Below are positions 54,541 through 62,766 of a stretch of 64,000 nucleotides of DNA, one piece after another; positions within the stretch are counted from its first letter, which is position 1; each line of letters starts with the position of its first letter. Source of the stretch: Mixta sp. Marseille-Q2659 (GTDB lineage Bacteria > Pseudomonadota > Gammaproteobacteria > Enterobacterales > Enterobacteriaceae); assembly GCF_940807255.1 (NCBI RefSeq), contig NZ_CALNWY010000005.1, positions 144,788 through 208,787 of the forward strand, read 5' to 3'. A program made the position numbers and the translations under genes. The notes beneath the pieces were generated by a model. That model was not told the origin of the DNA, made no database searches, and worked only from the letters and a program-made list of their open reading frames with translations.

Positions 54541-54589
54541 GATGGCCGATGGCTGATGGCTGATGGCTGATGGCTGATGGCTGATGGCC
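54541..54589. repeat. 7-bp tandem repeat, seven units
   Basis: GATGGCC, five perfect copies of GATGGCT, then GATGGCC: seven contiguous heptamers (54541-54589). It sits about 250 bases upstream of the galT start. Repeats of this kind are slippage-prone, so copy number may vary between isolates and alter promoter spacing. Confidence 0.9.
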
Positions 54590-54610
54590 TGACGCCAGTG
54601 TCGTCAGGCC
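54586..54610 (-). terminator. Hairpin after the galR stop
   Basis: GGCCTGACG (54586-54594), loop CCAGTGT, CGTCAGGCC (54602-54610). It lies eight bases beyond the galR stop in the direction of transcription and overlaps the last heptamer repeat. No T-run follows, so it is a modest terminator. Confidence 0.5.
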
Positions 54611-54617
54611 TGGTGGC

Positions 54618-55852
54618 TTACTCCGCTGACTGCTCGGCGGCCACCTCGCGCAGGCAATGCATCAACGCAGCGGTGGCCGGTGAATGCAGCGCGCCGTGGC
54701 GGAACGTCAGGCCAATATCGCGCCGCGTGGTCGGCAGCGCCAGCGGCAGGGCGATCAACAGCCCCGCTTTAACTTCATACTCAAGCTGGTGGGAAGAGAC
54801 CGCCGCCAGCATATCGGAATGCAGCAGCAGTCCGCGCACCATCGCCAGATCGCCGGTTTCCACTACCGGCTGCGGCGCGGCGATGCCGAGCGCCAGGAAA
54901 GCGTGCTGCAACAAATAGCGCGCGGGCGTCGCCGGACGCGGCAGAATCCATTGCGTTGCGCTTAAATCCTGTGGCGTAATGGCGCGCTGGGTTAACGGAT
55001 GACCGGGCCGCGCCAGCAGCACCAGTTCCTCGCTGAACAGGGCTTCATTCACCATATCCGCCACTTCTGTTTCCTGCCGCAGCGCGCCAACAATCAGATC
55101 GATATCGCCGGAGCGCAGGCGGACACCAGCGTGCTGAAGTCGCTCTCATTGGTTATCACCTGCACGCCGGGATGGCGCGCGATTAATTTCACCACCGCCT
55201 CTGGCAACAGACGCGTACGGCTGAGCGGCAGCGCGCCAATCTGGATGCTGCCCACCAGCATCCCCTGACGCGCGGCAATATCTTCCGGGATGCGGCGTAA
55301 CTCATTCAGCGCCCGGCTGATATTTACCGCCATCTCTCTGGCGACCGCTACCGGCATCATACCTTTCGGCGTCCGTTGAAACAGCGCCTGTCCGGCGCCT
55401 TTTTCCAGCACCTTCAGCGCCGCGCTGACCGCAGGCTGGCTGATGCCCGCCTGGCTGGCGACCGTTTGCGTGTGGTGCAAATGGCAGAGCGCGAGAAAAA
55501 GCTGAAGGCGGCGTCCGTTATAGAGCCAGAGCGGTTCGCTGTTCTCGCGCTGGTTGCTTTCGCGCTGGCGCTGTTTCGCCAGCATCGCCGGGATGGTATT
55601 GAGTTCGGCCATCGCCCGCTGGGCACGCGGCAAAACCGCCTTGCCGAAGTCGGTTAGCAGCATGCCGCTGGCGTGCCGTTCGAATAACGAGACCGCTAAA
55701 GTTTGCTCCAGATCGCGTACCGCGCGCGTGATGGCCGACTGGGTACGAAATAATTCTTCCGCAGCCTTTGAAACCGTACCGTGGCTGGCAATCATGCAAA
55801 ATGCTCTTATCTGCATGATATTTAATAATTCTTTTTCATTGCCTTTGCGCAT
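54618..55852 (-). pseudogene. galR: Tandem-HTH LysR regulator of gallate genes, frameshifted
   Basis: The reconstructed protein is about 411 residues and has two LysR winged HTH segments: residues about 11-80 (MQIRAFCMIASHGTVSKAAE, TQSAITRAVRDLEQTLAVSL) and about 108-185 (GRRLQLFLALCHLHHTQTVA, SQAGISQPAVSAALKVLEKG), followed by one effector domain. The frame breaks near 55117-55120: the sequence reads SA-CAPAISI-stop, but one extra C in GCCTGCG would give SALRSGDIDLIVGALRQETE, the expected LysR sequence, joined to the downstream frame ending EVAAEQSAE. So it is either a recent inactivation or one missed base. It lies between galT-galA and galBCD and is the natural regulator. The start is ATG 55852 with GGAAGA upstream. 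Confidence 0.8.
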
Positions 55853-55985
55853 TGCGTTCTTCCATCCGGGCGGGAGCGATTTCACAACATAAATAAAATA
55901 CATAGCTGCTGCAAATAAACTGATTACCCGTCGCCGCTGGCCGCGTGACAGGATGAAAAAAACAGCAACGGCAAAGGTAAAGACC

Positions 55986-56726
55986 ATGAGTGATAAAACG
56001 ACGCAGAAAAGCGCGCTGGTAGTTAGCGCCCACTCGGCTGATTTCGTCTGGCGCGCGGGCGGCGCCATTGCGCTGCACGGCGAGCGCGGCTACCAGATGC
56101 ATATCGTTTGCCTTTCGTTTGGCGAAAGAGGCGAATCGGCGAAGCTGTGGCGCAAAGGCGAAATGACCGAAGAGAAAGTAAAAGCGGTGCGCCGTGAAGA
56201 GGCGACGGCAGCGGCGGAGATCCTCGGTGCAACTATCGAGTTTTTCGATCTGGGCGACTATCCGCTGCGCTGTGATAAAGAAACCCTGTTCCGCCTGGCG
56301 GACGTTTATCGCCGCGTTCAACCCCATTTCGTTTTAACTCATTCGCTGCAGGATCCCTATAACTACGACCATCCGCAGGCCACCCATCTGGCGCAGGAAG
56401 CGCGCATTATTGCGCAGGCGGAAGGCTATCGTCCGGGCGAGAAAATCGTTGGCGCGCCGCCGGTTTACTGCTTTGAACCGCATCAGCCGGAGCAGTGCAA
56501 CTGGAAGCCGGATGTGCTGCTGGATATCACCGCTGTCTGGCAGAAAAAATATCGCGCCATTCAGTGTATGCAGGGGCAGGAACATCTCTGGGAATATTAC
56601 ACCCGCGTGGCGCTGCAGCGCGGCGTGCAGGCGCAGCGCAATATCGGCATTACCGCCGACAAAAAGATTACCCACGGCGAAGACTATCAAAGCATCTTCC
56701 CGCGCGTGACGGAAGATTTGTCATGA
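55986..56726 (+). CDS. galB: 4-oxalomesaconate hydratase (PIG-L/LmbE fold)
   Basis: 246 residues. Zinc-binding N-terminus [13 protein letters not shown] with H16 and D19 (the usual AHPDD is AHSAD here, as in GalB), and a third likely ligand H129 in [13 protein letters not shown]. GalB of P. putida hydrates 4-oxalomesaconate to 4-carboxy-4-hydroxy-2-oxoadipate. ATG 55986 is preceded by AAGGTAAAGACC; an upstream reading from 55953 would add 11 lysine-rich residues. First gene of the plus-strand operon galB-galC-galD-oxidoreductase; galC starts inside its stop (ATGA). Confidence 0.9.
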   Translation: MSDKTTQKSALVVSAHSADFVWRAGGAIALHGERGYQMHIVCLSFGERGESAKLWRKGEMTEEKVKAVRREEATAAAEILGATIEFFDLGDYPLRCDKETLFRLADVYRRVQPHFVLTHSLQDPYNYDHPQATHLAQEARIIAQAEGYRPGEKIVGAPPVYCFEPHQPEQCNWKPDVLLDITAVWQKKYRAIQCMQGQEHLWEYYTRVALQRGVQAQRNIGITADKKITHGEDYQSIFPRVTEDLS

Positions 56727-57436
56727 GTCTGGTTGGCAAAAAGGGCGTGGTGATACGCCAGATCCCGCGTGCTGAGCGCCGGGTCGTTGAGCAGTTCGCC
56801 CAGTATGGCGTGGCGACAGTACATGAAGCGCATCAGCGCCAGGGTTTGCTGGACGCAGTCATCAGACCTATTCAGCAGGGGAAGGCGGTCTCCGGCAGCG
56901 CAGTGACGGTGCTGGTGACGCCGGGCGATAACTGGATGTTCCACGTGGCCGTTGAGCAGTGCCAGCCGGGCGATATTTTGCTGGTTGCGCCAACTTCGCC
57001 ATGCAGCGACGGCTTCTTTGGCGATCTGCTGGCGACCTCGCTTCAGGCGCGCGGCGTGGTGGCGCTGGTGGGCGATATTGGCATTCGCGACAGCCAGACG
57101 TTGCGTGACATGGGCTTTCCGGTCTGGTCGCGCGTGGTCTGTGCGCAGGGCACGGTGAAAGAGACGCTGGGATCGGTGAACGTGCCGGTGGTTTGCGCCG
57201 GACAGCTGGTCAATCCCGGCGACGTGGTGGTGGCGGACGATGACGGCGTAGTGATTGTGCCGCGCGAGCAGGCGGTGACGGTGCTGGATAAGGCGCAGCA
57301 GCGCGTGGCGCTGGAAGAGACGAAGCGGGCGCGGCTGGCGGCGGGCGAGCTGGGCCTGGATATTTATCAGATGCGTGCCCGGCTGGCGGAAAAGGGCCTG
57401 CGCTATTACGACTGCGCGGACGACGTCGCGGAATAA
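56723..57436 (+). CDS. galC: 4-carboxy-4-hydroxy-2-oxoadipate aldolase (RraA-like fold)
   Basis: 237 residues. Class II aldolase of the RraA/HMG family: [20 protein letters not shown], the metal-holding [19 protein letters not shown] (R and D of the GxxxRD motif), [17 protein letters not shown] near the end. It cleaves 4-carboxy-4-hydroxy-2-oxoadipate to pyruvate and oxaloacetate, the last step of the gallate route. ATG 56723 overlaps the galB stop; the longer frame back to 56495 is an out-of-frame shadow of galB. Confidence 0.9.
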   Translation: MSLVGKKGVVIRQIPRAERRVVEQFAQYGVATVHEAHQRQGLLDAVIRPIQQGKAVSGSAVTVLVTPGDNWMFHVAVEQCQPGDILLVAPTSPCSDGFFGDLLATSLQARGVVALVGDIGIRDSQTLRDMGFPVWSRVVCAQGTVKETLGSVNVPVVCAGQLVNPGDVVVADDDGVVIVPREQAVTVLDKAQQRVALEETKRARLAAGELGLDIYQMRARLAEKGLRYYDCADDVAE

Positions 57437-57468
57437 ACTGGCGCCCGCGCCGGGTGAAGGAGCAAGCA

Positions 57469-58557
57469 ATGAGACAGCATTTTATTCCCTGTTTATTAAT
57501 GCGCGGCGGCACCTCGAAAGCCGCCTGCTTCCTGGCGGAAGATCTGCCGTCCGATCCGGCGCTGCGCGATCGTCTGCTGCTGGCGGTTATGGGATCGCCC
57601 GACGCGCGCCAGATCGACGGGATCGGCGGCGGCGATCCGCTAACCAGTAAGGTGGCGATCGTGCGTCGATCCCGGCATCCGCAGGCGGATGTGGATTATC
57701 TGTTTGCCCAGGTTAACGTGGACAAGGCGCGGGTCGATTACGGACAAAACTGCGGCAATATTCTGGCGGCGGTCGGCCCTTTTGCCATCGAGCGCGGGCT
57801 GGTGACGCCGACCGGTGATAAAACTCAGGTGCGTATCTGGATGGAAAACACCGGTCAGCTGGCGGTGGCGGAGGTGCAGACGCCGGATGGCGATGTGAAC
57901 TATGAAGGTGAGCTGCATATCGACGGCGTGCCGGGGACGGCGGCGGAGATCGTGCTGAATTTCCAGAATATTGCCGGTTCCAGCTGCGGCGCGCTGCTTC
58001 CTACCGGCAATACGCGCGATCGCTTTGACGGTATCGACGTGACCTGTATCGATAACGGCATGCCGGTGGTGCTGGTGCGCGCCGCCGATTTGCAGCGCAG
58101 CGGTTATGAAAGCCGCGAGGTGCTGGATAACGACAGCGAACTGAAGCAGCGGTTGGAGTCGATCCGTTTGCAGGCCGGGCCGAAGATGAATCTGGGCGAT
58201 GTAAGCGCCCGCACCGTGCCAAAAATGACGCTGGTTGCCGCGCCGCGCGCTGGCGGCACCATCAGCAGCCGCACCTTTATTCCGCATCGCTGTCACGCGT
58301 CGATCGGCGTGCTGGGCGCGGTCAGCGTGGCGACCGCCTGCCTGAGCGAGGGCAGCGTCACCGCCGGACTGGCACAGGTCAGCGAGGCGCCGCAACAGCG
58401 TATTCAGGTTGAGCATCCGCAGGGTGAATTTAGCGTGCTGCTGACGCGTGATAGCGACGGCAACATTACCAACAGCGGCCTGCTGCGTACCGCGCGCCTG
58501 CTGTTCGACGGTCGCGTGGCGGTGCCCGCTACGCTGTTCAGTGAGGGGAAACAATGA
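57469..58557 (+). CDS. galD: 4-oxalomesaconate tautomerase (PrpF family)
   Basis: 362 residues, PrpF/diaminopimelate-epimerase-like fold with two similar halves. It begins RQHFIPCLLMRGGTSKAACF, with GSPDARQIDGIGGGDPLTSK, SSCGALLPTGNTRDRF and PRAGGTISSRTFIPHRCHAS. GalD interconverts the keto and enol forms of oxalomesaconate so that GalB can act. AAGGAG precedes ATG 57469. The stop overlaps the next ATG by four bases (ATGA). With galA, galB and galC it completes the pathway from gallate to central metabolites. Confidence 0.9.
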   Translation: MRQHFIPCLLMRGGTSKAACFLAEDLPSDPALRDRLLLAVMGSPDARQIDGIGGGDPLTSKVAIVRRSRHPQADVDYLFAQVNVDKARVDYGQNCGNILAAVGPFAIERGLVTPTGDKTQVRIWMENTGQLAVAEVQTPDGDVNYEGELHIDGVPGTAAEIVLNFQNIAGSSCGALLPTGNTRDRFDGIDVTCIDNGMPVVLVRAADLQRSGYESREVLDNDSELKQRLESIRLQAGPKMNLGDVSARTVPKMTLVAAPRAGGTISSRTFIPHRCHASIGVLGAVSVATACLSEGSVTAGLAQVSEAPQQRIQVEHPQGEFSVLLTRDSDGNITNSGLLRTARLLFDGRVAVPATLFSEGKQ

Positions 58558-59426
58558 CGACGGTAGCCATTATTGGTTTCGGTGAGGCGGGAACCATCTT
58601 TGCCAGCGATCTGGCTGATAAGGTGCAGGTAAACGTCTGGGATCTGAAATTTGTCGGCCCGGAGCGCGATGCGATGCTGGCGAAGGCGGAGCAGGCGGGC
58701 GTGACACCGGCGGCGTCTTTGGCGGCGGCGATCGCCGATGCACAGCTGATCTTTTCGCTGGTAACCGCCGATAGCGCGCTGACGCTGGCGCAGGAAGCGG
58801 CGCCGCTTTTAACCCAGCGCCAGACGTTTCTCGATTTTAATTCGGTAGCGCCGGAAACCAAGCGCAGCGCGGAGCGGGCCGTTACGCAGCGGCAGGGCAA
58901 CTACCTGGATGTGGCGGTGATGGCGCCAGTGCCACCGGCGCGGCTGCGTACGCCGCTGCTGCTGGGCGGGAAAGAGGCGGAGCGCGTCGCCGCGCAACTG
59001 CGGCTTTGGGGCTGTCATGCGCAGGCGCTCAGCGATCGCGTCGGTGACGTTTCGGCGATTAAGATGTGTCGCAGCGTAATGATCAAAGGGCTGGAAGCGC
59101 TGACCACCGAGTGTCTGACCGCCGCGCGACGCTATGGCGTTGAGGAGGCGGTGCTGGATTCGCTGCACGCCAGTTTTCCCTCGCTCGGCTGGCACGGCGA
59201 GCTGGCGGATTACCTGATCAGTCGCGTGGCGCAGCATGGCCGTCGGCGCTCGGAGGAGATGCGCGAAGTGGTGAAAATGCTACAGGATGTCGCCCTGTCC
59301 GGCACCATGAGCCAGGCGATCGCGGAAAGCCAGCTGGCGCTGGTAGAACAGATGGCGCAAAAGCAGATTGACTATCAAATGCTGCTGCCGTTTAGCTGGC
59401 AGCAGACGGTGGATAAGCTGGCCTGA
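58554..59426 (+). CDS. NAD(P)-dependent 6PGDH-like dehydrogenase (DUF1932 type)
   Basis: 290 residues. Rossmann start VAIIGFGEAGTIFASDLADK with the GxGxxG-like glycines, then LIFSLVTADSALTLAQEAAP, FLDFNSVAPETKRSAERAV and VAVMAPVPPARLRTPLLLGG; the C-terminal half is helical and typical of the DUF1932 group (VGDVSAIKMCRSVMIKGLEA). Domain order is that of beta-hydroxyacid dehydrogenases. It is translationally coupled to galD, yet no step of the known gallate path needs an oxidoreductase, so its substrate is unclear: perhaps a side product such as an oxalomesaconate isomer. Function is not assigned. Confidence 0.82.
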   Translation: MTTVAIIGFGEAGTIFASDLADKVQVNVWDLKFVGPERDAMLAKAEQAGVTPAASLAAAIADAQLIFSLVTADSALTLAQEAAPLLTQRQTFLDFNSVAPETKRSAERAVTQRQGNYLDVAVMAPVPPARLRTPLLLGGKEAERVAAQLRLWGCHAQALSDRVGDVSAIKMCRSVMIKGLEALTTECLTAARRYGVEEAVLDSLHASFPSLGWHGELADYLISRVAQHGRRRSEEMREVVKMLQDVALSGTMSQAIAESQLALVEQMAQKQIDYQMLLPFSWQQTVDKLA

Positions 59427-59448
59427 ACAGGCCAGCGGATAGCGCGCG

Positions 59449-59958
59449 TTAGCTGCGTTCGATCTTTTTCGCGGCGTCGTCCAGCACGTCGATAATGGCA
59501 TGCAGCGACTGCTGCGAGATCTGCTCGTCGGCCAGGCGCGTATTCAGCGCCATGCGCATATTATGAATGGCGCGCTGTACTTCCGGCAGGCCGCGGTTGT
59601 TGGCCAGCACCGCCAGCGATTGCAGGCGACCGGTGACGCGCGCCAGCGGTTCCTGCTGCTGTGCCAGGAATGCTTTGCCTGCATCGGTAATAAAATGGTT
59701 TTTCTTATTGCCTTCGCCCGTTTCCGCGCTGACGTGCCCCATCTCTTCCATCAGCGTCAGGTTAGGGTAAATCAGGCTCGGACTGGGCGCGTATTCGCCA
59801 CGCGACAGCTCCTCAATCGCCCGGATAATTTCATAGCCGTGCGCCGGACGCGAATCGAGAATGCTCAGGATCAGCAGGCGGGTTTCCGTGGCGTCCAGCA
59901 GACGCTCTTTACGTTTTTTATGGGCAAAAAAGCCGGAATGTTTTTTCTCTTTCATCAT
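59449..59958 (-). CDS. PadR-family regulator, YqjI-like but without the His-rich N-terminus
   Basis: 169 residues. PadR winged HTH at about 22-95 (TRLLILSILDSRPAHGYEII, APSPSLIYPNLTLMEEMG) plus the YqjI-type C-terminal helices (QSLAVLANNRGLPEVQRAIH). E. coli YqjI has a long His/Cys-rich N-terminus that binds nickel and controls yqjH. Here the N-terminus is only MMKEKKHSGFFAHKKRKERL, with two histidines and no cysteine. It is on the same strand as yqjH, whereas E. coli has them divergent. A terminator lies between them, so it should have its own promoter. Start choice between ATG 59958 and 59955 is open. Confidence 0.8.
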   Translation of the reverse strand: MMKEKKHSGFFAHKKRKERLLDATETRLLILSILDSRPAHGYEIIRAIEELSRGEYAPSPSLIYPNLTLMEEMGHVSAETGEGNKKNHFITDAGKAFLAQQQEPLARVTGRLQSLAVLANNRGLPEVQRAIHNMRMALNTRLADEQISQQSLHAIIDVLDDAAKKIERS

Positions 59959-59978
59959 TTTATTTCACATTGCCTGGT

Positions 59979-60009
59979 TAAAAAATTCCCGGTCCGTGAG
60001 ACCGGGAAT
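59979..60009 (-). terminator. Terminator of yqjH
   Basis: On the minus strand the transcript after the yqjH stop (60016) forms ATTCCCGGTC (60009-60000), loop TCACG, GACCGGGAAT (59994-59985) followed by a T-run. Perfect 10-bp stem; it separates yqjH from the PadR gene. Confidence 0.85.
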
Positions 60010-60015
60010 AAGCGG

Positions 60016-60804
60016 TTATTTACGATGCCAGTAGGCGACGCCGCGCAGATAGTTTTCATTGATTCCGCGCTGTTCGGTCAGGTAGTCGATTAAGGTTTTA
60101 ACCCGATCGCCTTCGCCGGTTAGCCACAGGAAATAGCCCTGCTGCGGGATCGCCAGCTCTGCCAGCGCGCTCAGCGCGGCATCAACATCGCCAGCGGGCA
60201 GGAAGTGGCAGGTTACGTTCGCCAGCGAGGGCAGATAGGCTCTCGTCTGGGCTTCATCCGCCATGATCATCACATGGATCTCCGCATCGATCTGCGCCGC
60301 GGCGATTTCCGCCAGGCGGCGGCCTAACGCCGGCAGGCTGGACTCATCACACAGGTAGAGCTGGAAAGCATATTCCAGCGGCATACAGAACGAGCCGCGC
60401 GGGCCGCCGATCACCAGCGGATCGCCCGGCTGCGCCTTTTCGGCCCAGCCGCTGGCGAGGCCGCCCGGATGAATAAAGAAATCGAGCGTTAATGTATTGG
60501 CTGCCGCGTCATAGGCCAGCGGCGTGTAGTCACGCGACTGCGGACGTTTGCCTTCCGGCCACACCACGCCCTGATCGCCCACTGCTGGCAGTACCAGTTC
60601 GCCATTTTCCGCATCGGGGAAAAAGAGCTTTATATGATCGTCAAAGCTGTGGGAGGTAAAGCCCTGCAGATCGTCGCCGGTTAAGCAAATGCGCCAGAAG
60701 CTGCCGATTTGCGTTTTGCTCTGAACACGTAGCTGACGCAGTCTCAGCTGATTTTTTCTGCGCGAGGGAAGGGGCCAGGCCTGGACAGGTGTTTCTGCGC
60801 TCAT
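60016..60804 (-). CDS. yqjH: NADPH-dependent ferric-chelate reductase
   Basis: 262 residues, siderophore-interacting (SIP) flavoprotein family. Features: an FAD-binding barrel with SRDYTPLAYDAAANTLTLDF (the RxYTP motif), GGLASGWAEKAQPGDPLVIG, then the NAD(P)-binding half with CDESSLPALGRRLAEIAA and a C-terminal WLTGEGDRVKTL and RGVAYWHRK. It reduces ferric siderophores in the cytoplasm to free iron. The start ATG 60804 follows GAAGAGACGA; 12 more codons up to 60840 are open. A palindromic site is immediately upstream. Confidence 0.92.
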   Translation of the reverse strand: MSAETPVQAWPLPSRRKNQLRLRQLRVQSKTQIGSFWRICLTGDDLQGFTSHSFDDHIKLFFPDAENGELVLPAVGDQGVVWPEGKRPQSRDYTPLAYDAAANTLTLDFFIHPGGLASGWAEKAQPGDPLVIGGPRGSFCMPLEYAFQLYLCDESSLPALGRRLAEIAAAQIDAEIHVMIMADEAQTRAYLPSLANVTCHFLPAGDVDAALSALAELAIPQQGYFLWLTGEGDRVKTLIDYLTEQRGINENYLRGVAYWHRK

Positions 60805-60838
60805 CGTTATCGTCTCTTCGGTAAGGGTGAGCAGAAAC

Positions 60839-60855
60839 ATATCTAAGATATATCT
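60839..60855. promoter_or_regulatory. Overlapping palindromes before yqjH
   Basis: ATATCTAAGATAT (60839-60851) overlaps AGATATATCT (60846-60855), both perfectly symmetrical, 35 bases upstream of the yqjH ATG. An operator for the neighbouring PadR protein is likely. Confidence 0.6.
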
Positions 60856-61012
60856 TTAGTGCAAGCGGCTTTTCGATCCCTTTTGGTAACAGTTAACTAT
60901 TTTCGGCACTTTTTTGCGCGAAACGCATTACTTTTACTACGCTTTTTCAGGATAGCGATACGGCGGCAAACCCATTGTGGCCGGTCATTCCATATCCTTC
61001 AGGAGCCTGCTA

Positions 61013-61453
61013 ATGAACCCGAACGCGACCAGACGCAACTCTGCGCTTGCTGTGGCGCTGTATGAATTTCTTAATCCTGTTCCGCTGGGATTTTTTGTCG
61101 CCGCCTGGATTTTCGACATTATTTATCTGAAAAGTTACAACCCCATGTGGACGAAAAGCGCCAGCTGGCTGATTGCGTTTGGGCTGATTATCGCCATTAT
61201 TCCGCGGCTGATTAATCTGGTGCAGACCTGGGTCGGCGTCTCCTGGCCGCAAACCTCGCCGGTAAAGATTCACTTTTGGGCTAACCTGCTGGCGATCGTG
61301 CTGGCGATATTCAACGCCTTTGTCCACAGCCGCGACGCTTATGCCGTGGTGCCTGCGGGCGTTATTCTTTCGACTCTGGTGGTGGCGCTGCTTTGCCTGG
61401 CCAATATTCAGCTGGCCCTGCGCCTGCGTACCGCACAAGGAGCGGCCCGATGA
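61013..61453 (+). CDS. DUF2231-family inner-membrane protein
   Basis: 146 residues with four hydrophobic segments (LNPVPLGFFVAAWIFDIIYL, LIAFGLIIAIIPRLINLV, FWANLLAIVLAIFNAFVHSR, VVPAGVILSTLVVALLCLA). DUF2231 proteins are membrane proteins of unknown function often next to PQQ or haem enzymes. ATG 61013 has AGGAG 7 bases upstream. Its stop overlaps the start of the sugar-dehydrogenase-like lipoprotein (ATGA), so the two are made together, maybe as a membrane anchor or electron acceptor for it. Confidence 0.82.
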   Translation: MNPNATRRNSALAVALYEFLNPVPLGFFVAAWIFDIIYLKSYNPMWTKSASWLIAFGLIIAIIPRLINLVQTWVGVSWPQTSPVKIHFWANLLAIVLAIFNAFVHSRDAYAVVPAGVILSTLVVALLCLANIQLALRLRTAQGAAR

Positions 61454-62760
61454 ATAAACTCTTATTGCTCGCCGTTTCTTCCGCGCTGCTGCTGAGCGGC
61501 TGTGATGAGCAGGCTTCTGTCGATCCCAGCCAGCAGGTTGGGCCGAATCCGGTGTTGCCGAAGGCGCAGGATTTTTTGTTGCCGCCGATGCAGGTGCCGA
61601 AAGGCGTTCCCTGGCAAGCGGGCGAGAAGCCAAAAGTCGCTGACGGTCTGCAAATCACCAAAGTGGCGGACGGCCTGATGCATCCGCGCCAGGTTTATGT
61701 GCTGCCTAATAATGATGTGCTGGTGGTGGAAGCCAACAGCCCCGCCGGCAAGCCGGTTACCATGCCCAAACAGCTGATTATGGGCATGGTGCAGAAATCC
61801 TCCGGCAAGGGCGGGAAAGGCGGCAATCGCATTACGCTGCTGCGTAATCCCAGCGGCGATGGCGTGACCTGGGAGAAATATATCTTCCTTGAAAATCTGC
61901 ACTCGCCGTTCGGCGTGCAGCTGGTGGGCGATACGCTCTATGTGGCGAATGCGGACAATATTATGCGCTATCGCTATGAGAGCGGTTCCACGCGTATTAC
62001 CGATCCCGGCACGGAAGTGAGCGATTTGCCGGGCGGCCCGCTTAACCATCACTGGACAAAATCGCTGCTGGCCAGCCCGGACGGCAGCAAACTGTATGTC
62101 GGCGTCGGCTCCAACAGCAATACGATGGAAAACGGCCTCGGCGCCGAGTATCGCCGCGCGGCGGTGCTGGAAGTGGATACCGCCACCGGCGGCAGCCGCA
62201 TTTACGCCAGCGGGCTGCGTAATCCCACCGGCCTACAGTGGGAACCGCAAACCGGCAAACTGTGGGCGATCGTGAATGAACGCGATGAGATCGGTGCCGA
62301 TCTGGTGCCAGATTATCTGACCTCAGTGCAGGAAGGCGGCTTTTACGGCTGGCCCTATAGCTATTTCGGCGATCATATCGATCATCGCGTGATGCCGCAG
62401 CGCCCGGATCTGGTGAAAAAGGCGATCAAACCTGATTATGCGCTGAGTTCGCACGTTGCGCCGCTGGGACTGCTGTTCTATACCGGCAGCAATCTGCCGG
62501 AAAAATATCGCGGCGGCGCCTTAATCAGCGAGCATGGCAGTTGGGATCGCTCGCCGCTCAACGGCTATCGCGTGTCGTTTGTCGCGTTCCAGAATGGTCA
62601 GCCGGTCGGTAAGCCGGAACCTTTTGTGACTGGCTTTTTAAGCGACGATCAGAAAGAAGTGCGCGGCCTGCCGGTTGGGTTAGCGATGGATAAGCAGGGC
62701 GGCGTATTGATTGCGGATGACGCAGGCAATACCGTCTGGCGCGTGAGCGCGGCGCAGTAA
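61450..62760 (+). CDS. PQQ-type L-sorbosone/aldose dehydrogenase-like lipoprotein
   Basis: 436 residues. Lipobox LLLSGC-D: cysteine at residue 18, with aspartate at +2, which favours retention in the inner membrane facing the periplasm. The rest is a six-bladed beta-propeller of the glucose/sorbosone dehydrogenase family: LMHPRQVYVLPNNDVLVVEA, LHSPFGVQLVGDTLYVAN, LNHHWTKSLLASPDGSKLYV, YASGLRNPTGLQWEPQTGKL, SHVAPLGLLFYTGSNLPEKY, ISEHGSWDRSPLNGYRVSF. It may oxidise aldoses with PQQ as cofactor; no PQQ synthesis genes are seen. Coupled to the DUF2231 gene. Confidence 0.87.
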   Translation: MNKLLLLAVSSALLLSGCDEQASVDPSQQVGPNPVLPKAQDFLLPPMQVPKGVPWQAGEKPKVADGLQITKVADGLMHPRQVYVLPNNDVLVVEANSPAGKPVTMPKQLIMGMVQKSSGKGGKGGNRITLLRNPSGDGVTWEKYIFLENLHSPFGVQLVGDTLYVANADNIMRYRYESGSTRITDPGTEVSDLPGGPLNHHWTKSLLASPDGSKLYVGVGSNSNTMENGLGAEYRRAAVLEVDTATGGSRIYASGLRNPTGLQWEPQTGKLWAIVNERDEIGADLVPDYLTSVQEGGFYGWPYSYFGDHIDHRVMPQRPDLVKKAIKPDYALSSHVAPLGLLFYTGSNLPEKYRGGALISEHGSWDRSPLNGYRVSFVAFQNGQPVGKPEPFVTGFLSDDQKEVRGLPVGLAMDKQGGVLIADDAGNTVWRVSAAQ

Positions 62761-62766
62761 TCTATG

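Larger units (their letters stand above)
54291..54617. promoter_or_regulatory. galT promoter region
   Basis: 327 AT-rich bases (54340-54540) upstream of galT-galA on the minus strand, ending in a tandem repeat and a hairpin that follow the regulator gene. The galT promoter must lie here; no box is certain. Confidence 0.5.

Noticed and set aside
55853..56068. Membrane-spanning N-terminal extension of galR (to 56068)
   Set aside because: The extension runs into and past the galB start on the opposite strand and is hydrophobic noise; LysR-like sequence begins after 55852.
56495..56722. Longer galC start at 56495
   Set aside because: The added residues are an out-of-frame reading of galB. The ATG at 56723 overlaps the galB stop as ATGA and begins the family sequence.
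57640..58554. 304-codon minus-strand ORF antisense to galD
   Set aside because: Shadow of galD, which has clear PrpF-family motifs.
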